Source: Fen-455 sp050012675 (GTDB lineage: Bacteria; Actinomycetota; Acidimicrobiia; Acidimicrobiales; Bog-793). Taken from it: a DNA stretch of 24,288 bases. Below the pieces are notes generated by a model, which was given only the letters and a program-made list of their open reading frames with translations, was not told the DNA's origin and did not search any database. Below are positions 7,110 to 15,308 of this stretch, in pieces. Position 1 is the stretch's first letter. Each line of letters starts with the position of its first letter. The stretch covers positions 1-24,288 of the forward strand of contig JBEKGS010000045.1 of assembly GCA_050012675.1 (NCBI GenBank). The letters are read 5' to 3'. The position numbers were made by a program, and so were the translations under genes.

Positions 7110-7478
7110 ATGCCTGTTGCGACAAAGGGCAGTCGGACCGTATTCCCGAGCGGCGCCACGACCCGAACCGCACAGAGTCCGCGAGGCGAGGGCGCCAGAA
7201 CCATTCCCGGGCAGGGCGCTCGAACCGGCCGTCGCGACCCTGTCGGCCGCCCGGCACTGTTCGTGCACGCGGCGTGCCGGGGCATGGGCCCGGATTTCTT
7301 CTATCCCTCGAGCAGCGTCGGGGTCGCCCGCGCGACGCGGGTCTGCGCAGGCTGCCCCGATGCCGAAGAGTGCCTCGAGAAAGCGCTCGACGACCCGAGC
7401 CTTCACGGAATCTGGGGGGGCACGTCCGCGCGGGAGCGTGAGTACATGCGCAACGAGGAAGGCCTGGGCTGGGGGTGA
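7110..7478 (+). CDS. WhiB-family iron-sulfur transcriptional regulator
   Basis: A 122-residue WhiB-like protein that binds a [4Fe-4S] cluster and usually acts with the primary sigma factor at promoters. The four cluster cysteines are C56, C79, C82 and C88, in the diagnostic C-x(n)-C-x2-C-x5-C order. After them comes the turn GIWGG (100-104) and the basic segment TSAREREYMR. Residues 1-50 are a low-complexity Arg/Gly/Thr-rich extension, longer than in most WhiB proteins. ATG 7110 is chosen because AAGGAGG (7094-7100) lies 9 nt before it; upstream in-frame starts lack a comparable site. Which Wbl subclass it belongs to (WhiA/B/D-like or Wbl redox type) cannot be told from sequence alone. It is a single gene, convergent with the GNAT gene. 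Confidence 0.92.
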   Translation: MPVATKGSRTVFPSGATTRTAQSPRGEGARTIPGQGARTGRRDPVGRPALFVHAACRGMGPDFFYPSSSVGVARATRVCAGCPDAEECLEKALDDPSLHGIWGGTSAREREYMRNEEGLGWG

Positions 7479-7574
7479 ACGGCCGGGTATCTCGACCGTC
7501 CAGAAACGAAGTCGCCAGCCGGGAGCGCCGGCGCGCTTGCCGCCCGGGTTCGCGCCCGTGCGCCCGCACAAACC

Positions 7575-8042
7575 TCATGGGCTCTCGCCGAGCGGCTTCT
7601 CCCAGGTGAGGATCGTGTCGTCCACCTCGATCGGCCCCGTGCGGATCACGACAGTGCCCTTCACGCGTCTTGGGGGGATCCCGACATCGACGTAGCCTGC
7701 TCGGCGGTACAAGGCCTGAGCCCCCTGGTTGTCGGTGCTGACGTGGAGGCGCATGCGGTGAAAGCCGTGTTCGTGCGCCTGGCGCTCGGCCGACGCCGTG
7801 ATGGCTGTAGCGACGCCGCGTCGCCGGTGCTCGGGTCGCACCGACACGTCCTGCAGCTCGGGCGGGTCGCTCAGCGCCAGGTGCGCGTGCCCGAGCGGTT
7901 CGTCGCCCTCCCAGGCCACGAGGTAGTAGCCGTCGCCTTGGTGAAGGCGAGCGAGCCCGAGCACGGCCGCCACGCGCCCGATCTCGTGAGGGGCGAGCGC
8001 GCGCACGGTGAACGGATCGGTGCCAGGTTCGCTTCCGGACAT
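7575..8042 (-). CDS. GNAT-family N-acetyltransferase
   Basis: A 155-residue protein with a complete GNAT fold pattern. It has strand and loop DVSVRPEHRRRGVATAI (65-81), with the R-R-R-G-V-A pyrophosphate-binding loop at 73-78. It also has the C-terminal signature LHVSTDNQGAQALYRRAGYV, the usual 'N-x-x-A-x-x-x-Y-x-x-x-G-F/Y' segment. It transfers an acetyl group from acetyl-CoA to an amine; the acceptor cannot be predicted. ATG 8042 is preferred because it follows directly on GGAGGAGGAG; a TTG four codons upstream is less likely. It shares direction with the IMPDH-like gene, 115 bp upstream, and could be co-transcribed. Confidence 0.85.
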   Translation of the reverse strand: MSGSEPGTDPFTVRALAPHEIGRVAAVLGLARLHQGDGYYLVAWEGDEPLGHAHLALSDPPELQDVSVRPEHRRRGVATAITASAERQAHEHGFHRMRLHVSTDNQGAQALYRRAGYVDVGIPPRRVKGTVVIRTGPIEVDDTILTWEKPLGESP

Positions 8043-8157
8043 CTCCTCCTCCAAGTGTCACTGCCCGACACGCCAGGGATCTGGACGATAGATGCGCCGG
8101 TGCCCGAGACCGGCGTCGGTACTCATGGAAGGACCGCGTGAGACGTACAAGCTGGGC

Positions 8158-9216
8158 CTAGCCGGGCCGGCTGTAATGGAATACGAAGTTGACGTTGGCC
8201 CGGTACTCCTCGAGGCTCCGGGCGTTCATGTAGGACATGGAACTTCGCAGTCCCGCGCGGTACCTCGAGGTCACATCCGCGACCGAACCCTTGTAGGGCA
8301 CCATGGTCTCGGCGCCTTCCACGTAGTCGGGTTCCTGGCCGCCGTGCTCTTGTTGCACGGAAAAGGACGCCGCGCCGCGCATGATCTTGTACTTGCTCCC
8401 GTCGACGACGATCACGCGGCCAGGCGCCTGACGCGTGCCGGCCAGTGCAGAACCGAGCATGACAGTGTCGGCACCCAGAGCCAGCAGCTTGCAGAAGTCC
8501 GAGGGAGTGCGGACACCGGAGTCACCGATGACGAGCGCACGGCGCTTGACGTGGGCGCATTCCCAGACCGCGTACGGCGTCGGGACGAACACCGCCGTTT
8601 CGGTCCTCGTCTCACAGACCGAGCCACCCGCGATCCCCACGCGTATCGCGTCTGCACCTTGGTCCTCCAGCCAGTGGAAGGCCTCTGCGGAGGCCACGTT
8701 CCCTGCGATGAGGAAGACGTCTGTCGCCTCCGCGCGGCACCACGCGAGGGCAGCCGCCACCTGAACGTGGGCACCGTTGGCCGTGTCGAGGCAGAACACC
8801 CGCACGCCGGCTTCGTACAGGGCCGAGAACCTCTCCCGGTAATCGCCGCTGACCCCGACGGCCGCAGCGGGCGGCGGCAAAGGCGCGTCGCCGTCGTCAC
8901 CGGACACCGCGCCGTGAACATTTCCCACCTGGTCCACGATCGACTGGAAACGGTGCAGCACGCCCGCGGCGCCGTCAGCCGCCAACGCCCTGCACATCTC
9001 GGCTCCGCAGACATCGGGCATGGGGGCGCCGATGACCGGCAGGTCAAGTCGAAGCGGGCCGAAGGCGATGCTCGGTTCGGCGTCGACGCGGTGGGTCAGC
9101 GTGGACACGACCCGCGGCACGAGGCTGACGTCGTCGTAGTCGAAGGCGATCGGGGCGCCGTTTACACGGGCACTCCAGGCGGTCTCGGCAACAGGGTCAG
9201 GGTTCGCCGTGGTCAC
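8158..9216 (-). CDS. IMP dehydrogenase/GMP reductase-family enzyme lacking CBS domains (GuaB/GuaC-like)
   Basis: A 352-residue TIM-barrel purine enzyme. It carries FDYDDVSLVPR (25-35), the N-terminal family mark, then VIGAPMPDV, IAGNVAS and RVGIAGGSVCETR (192-204) with the catalytic cysteine at C201 and threonine T203. SDF-type phosphate-binding follows (IGDSGVRTPSDFCKLLALGAD), then VMLGSALAG, SKYKIMRGAAS, E300-G and VPYKGSV. There is no CBS pair, so length and layout are closer to GMP reductase than to classical IMPDH. The loop reads A-G-G-S-V-C where the family has G-P-G-S-x-C. I cannot decide between GMP reductase, IMPDH and a specialised paralogue. GTG 9216 is chosen; the in-frame extension to 9444 has non-coding composition. 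Confidence 0.8.
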   Translation of the reverse strand: MTTANPDPVAETAWSARVNGAPIAFDYDDVSLVPRVVSTLTHRVDAEPSIAFGPLRLDLPVIGAPMPDVCGAEMCRALAADGAAGVLHRFQSIVDQVGNVHGAVSGDDGDAPLPPPAAAVGVSGDYRERFSALYEAGVRVFCLDTANGAHVQVAAALAWCRAEATDVFLIAGNVASAEAFHWLEDQGADAIRVGIAGGSVCETRTETAVFVPTPYAVWECAHVKRRALVIGDSGVRTPSDFCKLLALGADTVMLGSALAGTRQAPGRVIVVDGSKYKIMRGAASFSVQQEHGGQEPDYVEGAETMVPYKGSVADVTSRYRAGLRSSMSYMNARSLEEYRANVNFVFHYSRPG

Positions 9217-9622
9217 CCCCCAAGTGTGACGGGACGAGAAGGTGCCCGCCACCGGCTTTGCCCTCCACCCGAACCGTCCCGGCGGGACCACTGGCCACCA
9301 AGGCCGGGACGAGCGAGGAAGAGCTGCTCGACGTCCTCGCAGGCAAAGGGCTCCCCGGCCTGAGAAGCGCTGGCCTGGTGCACTTGTTTCTCGCCGGCTC
9401 CTCTGAGCGTGTGCGGGCGCCTCGGTACCTTCGGGCGACCGCAACGAGGCTCTCTTCGGCTAGTTTGATTGGCCCGCCGAGGCGACGCCTGCACGCCGTC
9501 TCGGCGCCAAGCCGTCGCCAACGGACCTGTTGAGAATCGGCCATAGGCGGTGGCAGATTGAGACCAAGGACCAGAAAGGGCCGGATGATGCCCGGTCCAC
9601 TGTCAGGACAAAGGGGGGCGCT
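9217..9622. other. 406-bp divergent promoter region between the IMPDH-like gene and fdhA
   Basis: This region should hold promoters for both divergent genes. A plus-strand open frame from a TTG at 9258 to 9533 has one protein-like stretch (residues about 13-30) but no family match I recognise and no ribosome site, so I do not call it. No clear -35/-10 pair is visible. AAGGGGGGCG (9611-9620) just before fdhA serves as its ribosome site. Confidence 0.4.
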
Positions 9623-10837
9623 ATGTCAGGCAATCGGGCAGTGACCTACATCGAGCCGGGCAAGGTCGAGGTGCACGACGTCGGCTACCCGAAGCTCGAG
9701 CTGCGGGACGGGCCGGGGGTGAACCCCGCCAACGTCGGACGCAAGTGCAACCACGGAGTCATCTTGAAAGTGGTCGCGACCAACATCTGCGGCAGCGACC
9801 AGCACATGGTCCGCGGCCGTACGACGGCTCCTTCGGGATTGGTGCTCGGTCACGAGATACTCGGCGAGGTCATCGAGACCGGTTCGGACGTGGAGTTCAT
9901 CAAGGTCGGTGACCTCTGCTCAGTGCCGTTCAACATCGCCTGCGGCCGGTGCCGCAACTGCAAGGAAGGAAAGACCGGGATCTGCCTGAACGTCAACCCG
10001 GACCGTCCCGGATCTGCGTACGGCTACGTCGACATGGGCGGCTGGGTCGGGGGCCAGGCCGAGTACGTCATGGCTCCCTACGCCGACTTCAATCTGCTGC
10101 GCTTCCCGGACAGGGACCAGGCGATGGAGAAGGTCCGTGACCTGACCATGCTGTCGGACATCTTCCCCACCGGGTTCCACGGGGCGGTGACCGCGGGGGT
10201 CAAGCCGGGATCGACGGTCTATGTAGCCGGCGCCGGGCCCGTCGGGCTGGCGGCAGCGGCCAGTGCGCAGCTGCTCGGCGCGGCCGTGGTCATCGTGGCC
10301 GACCTCGTCCCCGAACGCCTTGCTCAGGCCCGCAGTTTCGGTTGCGAGACCGTCGACGTTTCCAAGGGCGACCCCAGGGACCAGATCGCCGAGATCCTCG
10401 GCGTTCCCGAGGTGGACTGCGGCATAGACGCAGTCGGCTTCGAAGCCCGGGGCCACGGCGGCGCGGCGACCAAGGAGGCGCCCGCGACGGTCCTGAATTC
10501 CCTCATGCAGGTGACGGCCGCCGGTGGTGCGCTCGGCATCCCGGGCCTGTACGTGACCGCGGACCCCGGCGGGATCGACGAGGCCGCCCGGGTCGGCTCG
10601 TTGTCGATAAGCCTCGGGACCGGCTGGGCGAAGTCGCTCTCGTTCACCACCGGCCAGTGCCCTGTCATGCGCTACAACTACGGGCTCATGATGGCCATCC
10701 TCAACGACCGGGTGCACATCGCAAAAGCCGTCGCGGCCACGGTCATCCCCCTCGACCAGGCGCCGCAGGGTTATCGCGACTTCGACAAGGGCGCGGCCCG
10801 CAAGTTCGTCATCGACCCGCACGGACTGATCGCCTGA
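9623..10837 (+). CDS. fdhA: Glutathione-independent formaldehyde dehydrogenase (zinc alcohol dehydrogenase superfamily)
   Basis: A 404-residue NAD-linked enzyme that oxidises formaldehyde to formate without a thiol cofactor. It matches the Pseudomonas putida enzyme from end to end: MSGNR start, TNICGSDQHMVRGRTT (53-68), VLGHE (74-78), AYGYVDMG, PYADFNLL and PTGFHGAVTAGV. The nucleotide fold is VAGAGPVGLAAAASAQLLGA, the later segment APATVLNSLMQVT, and the end KFVIDPH. Catalytic zinc ligands C56 and H77 and structural zinc cysteines C107, C110, C113 and C121 are all present. Numbering is shifted +10 relative to P. putida by a short insertion near residues 26-43. ATG 9623 follows AAGGGGGGCG. 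The gene stands alone, so regulation is not evident. Confidence 0.95.
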   Translation: MSGNRAVTYIEPGKVEVHDVGYPKLELRDGPGVNPANVGRKCNHGVILKVVATNICGSDQHMVRGRTTAPSGLVLGHEILGEVIETGSDVEFIKVGDLCSVPFNIACGRCRNCKEGKTGICLNVNPDRPGSAYGYVDMGGWVGGQAEYVMAPYADFNLLRFPDRDQAMEKVRDLTMLSDIFPTGFHGAVTAGVKPGSTVYVAGAGPVGLAAAASAQLLGAAVVIVADLVPERLAQARSFGCETVDVSKGDPRDQIAEILGVPEVDCGIDAVGFEARGHGGAATKEAPATVLNSLMQVTAAGGALGIPGLYVTADPGGIDEAARVGSLSISLGTGWAKSLSFTTGQCPVMRYNYGLMMAILNDRVHIAKAVAATVIPLDQAPQGYRDFDKGAARKFVIDPHGLIA

Positions 10838-11037
10838 CTTCGAGCACCCGGCCCCGAAAGGGCGCTACAGCTGGCGGCCGTCCGGCGGCATAAGCAGAAG
10901 GGGCTCGGCTCGTCGTCGCCCGGACCGTCGCCGGACCGTCGGAGTCGATGCTGCCCGACAGACGGTGGCTGCACCACCTGCGGTTCGCTCAGCCCCGTCG
11001 GTGCGTCACCTGGTCTGTTCGAGGACGGTCCACCGCC

Positions 11038-11058
11038 CGGTTCCCCCGTCGGGGACCG
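11038..11058. terminator. Possible terminator hairpin between convergent fdhA and DUF4432 genes
   Basis: CGGTTCCCC pairs with GGGGACCG around a CGTC-type loop, with one bulged T. It lies 5 bp beyond the DUF4432 stop, in a 226-bp convergent gap. There is no T-tract. A 10-bp direct repeat (CGGACCGTCG twice, about 10920-10940) is nearby. Confidence 0.3.
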
Positions 11059-11063
11059 CAAAC

Positions 11064-12098
11064 TCAGCCTCTGTCCGCCGGCCCGACCGTGACGGTCAGA
11101 GTCGTGGCGCGTTCCTCGCCGGGAGCAAGCACGGGCAGGCGGCCCGCCAGGCGATCCGCGCCACGACCGAGCACCGAGCAGTTCGCCGGCTCCAAAGCGA
11201 GGGCGTTCAAATGTCTCGCCCGGTGGAGCCACTGGTGCAGTCGAGGCAGGGTGCTGCGATCCCACTCGACGACGAGGTCTAGTCCGAAGCCGGGACTCGT
11301 CAGCCTTGCGCGGCCCGGGGCCTTTTCGTCGAGGACATGTTCGATCACCATTTCAGAGCAATCGGGCTCGTCGAGCATCGGCACCGACCAGGTGTCGCGA
11401 GCGGGCAGCGACGCCTCGTCACGCGCTATCCGGTCGTGCGACGGTACTTGCAGCCGGGCGCCCTCCGACCACAACGGCGCTCCCAGGTTGACGTGATAGA
11501 GCCAGGGCGCCGGAGTTGACAGTGCGCCGATGTTGGCGACCGTGTCGCGAACGGTTATCCGAGCCGTTCCGGTCCTCGTCGTTATCCGACGCTGGCATCG
11601 CAGCTGCACGCCGAGGGGATCGATCTCGGAGACAACGCCGGTGATCTCGATCACAAGGTCGCTTCCTTGGAGGTCACGTCGCCACGTCACCTCGTGAGCA
11701 ACCTGGTGGGAGAATCCTCCGTGAAGCCCGTGGCCCTCAGAGCTGGCGCCCACGTTCTGCATGCCGCATGTCGTGACGAGGCCTCCGCCGAACCCGGTGA
11801 TCCAGTCGGCGTCGCGCAGCGCGCCCAAGGGTGGGGTCTCGCCCACCCGGCTGTGCCAGGCGAGTGGGATTGCGCCGTACCAGGCACTGGACACGTCAAG
11901 ACCGCGGTCCGGAAGCAGACGGAACTGCAGGCCCCCGTACATGCGAACCTCGATGAAGCGCATCGAGCCAGCACCGCTGCCACAGGTTCCCTCGCGGACT
12001 TCTGCCAGCGTGTCAGGGCGAGTGACAAGTCCTCGATCCAGCAGGTCACGGGCCGTGGGCAGATGCATGTGAGCGGACGTGTGCTGATCAGAAGTCAT
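11064..12098 (-). CDS. DUF4432-family protein, aldose 1-epimerase (galactose mutarotase) fold
   Basis: A 344-residue protein of the DUF4432 branch of the mutarotase-like superfamily, which binds the anomeric centre of sugars. Recognised segments are LLPDRGLDVSSAWYGAIPLAW, the GETPP turn, GFGGGLVTTCGMQNVG, GLHGGFSH with the likely binding histidine, LYHVNLGAPLW with a second conserved histidine, and the C-terminal EPANC near the end. This family has no settled reaction; nearby sugar genes make an epimerase or lyase-like sugar role plausible, no more. The start ATG 12098 has only a weak TGAGG-type site; a second ATG ten codons in is an alternative. It is divergent from the HAD phosphatase gene across 362 bp, and the two may share regulation. 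Confidence 0.82.
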   Translation of the reverse strand: MTSDQHTSAHMHLPTARDLLDRGLVTRPDTLAEVREGTCGSGAGSMRFIEVRMYGGLQFRLLPDRGLDVSSAWYGAIPLAWHSRVGETPPLGALRDADWITGFGGGLVTTCGMQNVGASSEGHGLHGGFSHQVAHEVTWRRDLQGSDLVIEITGVVSEIDPLGVQLRCQRRITTRTGTARITVRDTVANIGALSTPAPWLYHVNLGAPLWSEGARLQVPSHDRIARDEASLPARDTWSVPMLDEPDCSEMVIEHVLDEKAPGRARLTSPGFGLDLVVEWDRSTLPRLHQWLHRARHLNALALEPANCSVLGRGADRLAGRLPVLAPGEERATTLTVTVGPADRG

Positions 12099-12460
12099 GC
12101 CGCAACCTCAGCGCCACGGTTGCCGCTCCTGCCCGGCGGTCGAGTCCCGATACCGGAAAAGCGCAAGACAAGACCACGGGCGCTTTCGTGCTCCTTGTCG
12201 ACCGGAGCATGTTCGAGCACCCGCTCGGAGGCATCACCATGATTGACGCACCAGCGTAGACGACGGCCTCCGAGTGACGACAAGGAGCCGCGCCAAGCGG
12301 CCCACACGCGTGAGAAGTTCGCAGCCCGTGCTCGCACTCTTGGCGAGGTGACACCGTTGCTCTCGAGCGGGAATCCGCCCCTGCGACGCTATGTCGTCGG
12401 CGGCCGCGGGGTCACGGCGCGGCCCGTTCACGGCGCGTGGTCCACTCGTAAACTGGCTCG
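12099..12460. other. 362-bp divergent spacer with nested inverted repeats
   Basis: No gene is supported. The half near the DUF4432 gene holds AAAGCGC (12158-12164) opposite GCGCTTT (12180-12186), and TGCTCC (12189-12194) opposite GGAGCA (12204-12209). These are operator or hairpin candidates for control of the divergent pair. The rest is featureless G+C-rich sequence leading to the HAD gene. Confidence 0.4.
12158..12186. promoter_or_regulatory. Inverted repeat AAAGCGC/GCGCTTT upstream of the DUF4432 gene
   Basis: Perfect 7-bp arms are separated by 15 bp, 60 bp before the DUF4432 start. AAAGCGCTTT-like half sites are common in operators of LacI-family sugar regulators, and the arms resemble the repeat at 1080-1096 before the sugar transporter. 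The wide spacing makes a single operator unlikely, so a hairpin is equally possible. Confidence 0.25.
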
Positions 12461-13165
12461 GTGACCACCATCGCCCAGCCGCACATCGAGGTGCCGCAGC
12501 CTGCATTCCTGTTCGACCTGGACGGAACTCTGGTTGACTCCGTCTACCAGCACGTGACCGCTTGGCAGGAAGCCCTCGCCGAGTGCGGCGTGCCGCTCTC
12601 GGTGTGGCGGATCCACCGAAGGATCGGAATGAGCGGAGGCTTGTTCTTGAACGCCCTGCAGCGTGAGACCGGGCGTGATCTCGATGCCGAGACCCTCGCG
12701 CGGTTGTTCGCGCTTCATGCCGAGCACTACCTGCGCCGCGTCGGAGGTGTCGTGCCCCTGCCCGGCGCGAAGGAGCTTCTCGGCTGTCTCCAAGACCACG
12801 GGGTGCCATTCGCGATTGCGACGAGCGGGTCGCGCGTGACGGCCTTCCCGGCAATCGAGCTGTTGGAGTTGCCCTCCGACACGGTCGTGGTGACGCGCGA
12901 CCTGGTGGAGCGGGCCAAGCCCGACCCGCACTTGTTCCTGGCCGCCGCAAAGCTGCTCGGTGTCGAGCCCCGCCAAAGCTTCGTCGTCGGCGACAGCGTG
13001 TGGGACCTTCTCGCCGCCCAGCGCGCCAGCGCCATGGGCATAGGTCTGCTCTCGGGCGGCTACGGGCGGGCCGAGCTCCAAACGGCCGGGGCGTACCGTG
13101 TCTACGCAGATCCAGCGGACATGCTCGACCATCTAGAAGAGGTCGGCGTGCGCCCGGCCGCGTAG
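12461..13165 (+). CDS. HAD-superfamily hydrolase (phosphoglycolate phosphatase/beta-phosphoglucomutase-like)
   Basis: A 234-residue class-I HAD phosphatase. Motif I is FDLDGTLVDS (18-27) with nucleophile D19 and acid/base D21. The helical cap spans about 28-95. Motif II is ATSGS with T121/S122, motif III is K153 in RAKPDP, and motif IV is VGDSVWD with D178 and D182. All catalytic residues are intact. It removes phosphate from, or isomerises, a small phosphometabolite; the sequence does not say which. The start is GTG 12461, with a poor ribosome site. DyP peroxidase follows 109 bp downstream on the same strand. Confidence 0.88.
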   Translation: MTTIAQPHIEVPQPAFLFDLDGTLVDSVYQHVTAWQEALAECGVPLSVWRIHRRIGMSGGLFLNALQRETGRDLDAETLARLFALHAEHYLRRVGGVVPLPGAKELLGCLQDHGVPFAIATSGSRVTAFPAIELLELPSDTVVVTRDLVERAKPDPHLFLAAAKLLGVEPRQSFVVGDSVWDLLAAQRASAMGIGLLSGGYGRAELQTAGAYRVYADPADMLDHLEEVGVRPAA

Positions 13166-13274
13166 ACGGCGGGTTCAACAGCCGTCGAGCGGCGATGATC
13201 GAAAAGGCCAGAGCGGCCGGTAAGGACAGGCCCGACTCGCAAGCGGCGCAGCCGACTAGGGGTGGGAGACGACC

Positions 13275-14297
13275 ATGGGACAATCCGCAACGCCGCAGGC
13301 GGTGCTCGCACCGCTGACACAAGCGGCCATATTCCTCGTCGCCACTGTCGACGCGGGAGACACTGCCCGGCAGGCGACGCTCGACCTGCTCAGTGACGTC
13401 GCCGGCCTCACCCGGTCGGTCGGCTTTCGTATCCCGGAGGGCGAGCTGACCTGTGTGACCGGGATCGGCTCGAAGCTGTGGGACCGGCTCTTCGGCGCGC
13501 CCCGCCCAGCCGGGCTGCACCCGTTCCGCGAGGTGATCGGTGCCAAACACAGGGCCGTGTCGAGCCCTGGCGACATCCTCTTCCACATCCGTGCCCACCG
13601 GTTCGACCTCTGCTTCGAGCTCGCTGGGCAGCTGACGAACCGGCTCTGGGGCCACGCGCAGGTGGTCGACGAAGTGCACGGGTTCCGCTACTTCGACCAG
13701 CGCGACCTGTTGGGCTTCGTCGACGGCACCGAGAACCCGACCGGCCCAGCTGCGGGCGCGGCTGTGACCATCGCCGACGAAGACCCCAGGTTCGCCGGCG
13801 GCAGCTACGTGATCGTTCAGAAGTACCTGCACGACCTCGGGAAGTGGAACGCGCTCGCGACCGAGGACCAGGAGCATGTCGTTGGCCGGACGAAGCTGAC
13901 CGATATCGAGCTTCCCGACGAAGTGAAACCGTCCAACTCCCACGTGGCTCTCAACACGATCACGGGCGCCAACGGCGAGGAGCGCCAGATCCTGAGACAC
14001 AACATGGCGTTCGGCACGGTGGGTGACGCCCAGTCCGGCACCTACTTCATCGGCTACTCGAGCTCTCCCGACGTCACAGAACAGATGCTCTCGAACATGT
14101 TCATCGGGAGCCCGCCCGGCAACTACGACAGAATCCTCGACTTCTCCAGAGCGGTGACCGGAAGCCTGTTCTTCGTACCCAGCTCGGACTTCCTCGACGA
14201 CCCGGCCAGCACGCTGGGATCGACGGAGCCGCCGGCCGTGGACAGCGAGGCTTCGCCGGGAGACGACGGTTCTCTGCACATAGGCAGCCTCAAGTGA
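13275..14297 (+). CDS. dypB: Dye-decolorizing peroxidase (DyP, class B) with encapsulin targeting peptide
   Basis: A 340-residue heme peroxidase. The DyP signature GFVDG is at 147-151 with catalytic D150. The proximal heme ligand is H223 in NSHVAL, and R241 and N243 lie in RHNMAFG. These match D153, H226, R244 and N246 of Rhodococcus DypB with a constant offset of three. After the peroxidase fold (to about 308) comes a Pro/Ser/Asp-rich linker and the final residues DGSLHIGSLK. This is the classic cargo-loading peptide that directs DyP into encapsulin nanocompartments. No shell protein gene lies within the visible neighbourhood; the next gene is a convergent NUDIX. ATG 13275 follows GGTGGGAG (13261-13268). 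It likely acts in oxidative stress or aromatic/dye oxidation inside a protein shell. Confidence 0.95.
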   Translation: MGQSATPQAVLAPLTQAAIFLVATVDAGDTARQATLDLLSDVAGLTRSVGFRIPEGELTCVTGIGSKLWDRLFGAPRPAGLHPFREVIGAKHRAVSSPGDILFHIRAHRFDLCFELAGQLTNRLWGHAQVVDEVHGFRYFDQRDLLGFVDGTENPTGPAAGAAVTIADEDPRFAGGSYVIVQKYLHDLGKWNALATEDQEHVVGRTKLTDIELPDEVKPSNSHVALNTITGANGEERQILRHNMAFGTVGDAQSGTYFIGYSSSPDVTEQMLSNMFIGSPPGNYDRILDFSRAVTGSLFFVPSSDFLDDPASTLGSTEPPAVDSEASPGDDGSLHIGSLK

Positions 14298-14587
14298 ACA
14301 CGGCGCTGACTCAGGGCAGCTTCGAACGAACCGGTGAACTGGCACGGCACCAGGACCGCGTTCTCGTTCCTTGGAGCGGAGCGAGCTGACAACGCGAGCC
14401 CGTAAGCCCGTTCTCCCGATCCCCCTTTCCGAACGCCTGACCGTGTCCCGACCGGATCTTCGTTACTCGGTGAGCAACTCGGTCAGCGCCGCCATCCTCA
14501 GCGCGAACCGTTGAAGACGCCACGCTGCTCGAGCAAGCCATTCGGAGTACCAGCTCGCCCCAAGCTTCCCGTGCCTGTGCCGTCGGG

Positions 14588-15160
14588 TCAGAAGTCGTGG
14601 GTGGTCAGTCTCCTCAGGCCGTCCACGAGGCCTGCGTCGGCACGCTCGAGGGCCTCGGCCAGAGTGAACCATCGGACCTCTTGACTCTCGCCCGGAGGCG
14701 GAGACGGTTCAACGTCGTCTGACCAGAGCAGGTAGCGCAGGTCCAGGTGGAAGTGGTCACTGCTGGCCGGATGGGCGTCGAGATGGATCAGCCGTTCGCC
14801 GGACTGAGCGTGGTGGACCGGAAGTCCTGTCTCCTCCTGGGTTTCCCTGAGGGCCGCTTCCCACGGCGCTTCACCTGGCTCGAGGTGACCACCCGGTTGC
14901 ATCCACACACCGAGGCGCTTGTGCAGGTGGAGCACGGTTCCCCGTGATCCGACCACGATCGCGGAGCCGGTGACGTGAACCGGTCCGGAATCCCGGTTGA
15001 AGGGATCTGCAAGACGGTCGAGCTCCAGCAAGAACCGATCACGCGACGCCTTCTCCCTTGGCGTGATCGCGTCGAAGTCCCCGACGGCGGAACGGACCAA
15101 TGCCAGCATCGCCACGTGTCGGTCTCCGTCGCCGCCTCGCGTCTCTTCCACGGGGGACAT
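14588..15160 (-). CDS. NUDIX hydrolase
   Basis: A 190-residue protein with a complete Nudix box: G91-x5-E97-x7-R105-E106-x-x-E109-E110-x-G112-L113, i.e. GHLEPGEAPWEAALRETQEE followed by TGL. The glutamates bind Mg2+ for cleavage of a nucleoside-diphosphate-linked substrate. Upstream (30-60) is a helical region with PREKASRDRFLLELDRL, seen in other actinobacterial Nudix proteins of this size; substrate unknown. The ATG at 15160 has a poor ribosome site (CAAGG directly adjacent), and a GTG three codons in is possible. It is convergent with DyP across 290 bp in which I see no strong hairpin. Confidence 0.87.
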   Translation of the reverse strand: MSPVEETRGGDGDRHVAMLALVRSAVGDFDAITPREKASRDRFLLELDRLADPFNRDSGPVHVTGSAIVVGSRGTVLHLHKRLGVWMQPGGHLEPGEAPWEAALRETQEETGLPVHHAQSGERLIHLDAHPASSDHFHLDLRYLLWSDDVEPSPPPGESQEVRWFTLAEALERADAGLVDGLRRLTTHDF

Positions 15161-15308
15161 CCTTGTCTTGTTGTCCGGTGCGGTCGCAAGGCCCTCTCGC
15201 CGGAGACGACCTCTCGAGCATTAGGACTCACAACATCGCTAGTTCCAATCCGCGTTCACGGACGCTCATATACCCGCTGAGCGCGAGGTACGCGAAACCT
15301 GCATATGC

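Noticed and set aside
6052..7695. Plus-strand open frame of 547 codons spanning the GNAT-like and WhiB genes
   Set aside because: It covers two real genes in another frame and the non-coding gap between them.
7066..8061. Minus-strand open frame of 331 codons over whiB and the GNAT gene
   Set aside because: Arg-rich shadow; the GNAT product in the other minus frame is clearly the real one.
9217..9444. N-terminal extension of the IMPDH-like protein
   Set aside because: The extra 76 residues are Arg/Pro-rich and precede the conserved family start; GTG 9216 is preferred.
9258..9533. Plus-strand 91-codon frame with a protein-like stretch near its start
   Set aside because: TTG start without a ribosome site, no family recognised, and the second half looks random.
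12234..14345. Minus-strand open frame of 703 codons across the HAD and DyP genes
   Set aside because: It is antisense to two genes with intact catalytic motifs; long antisense frames are common in G+C-rich DNA.
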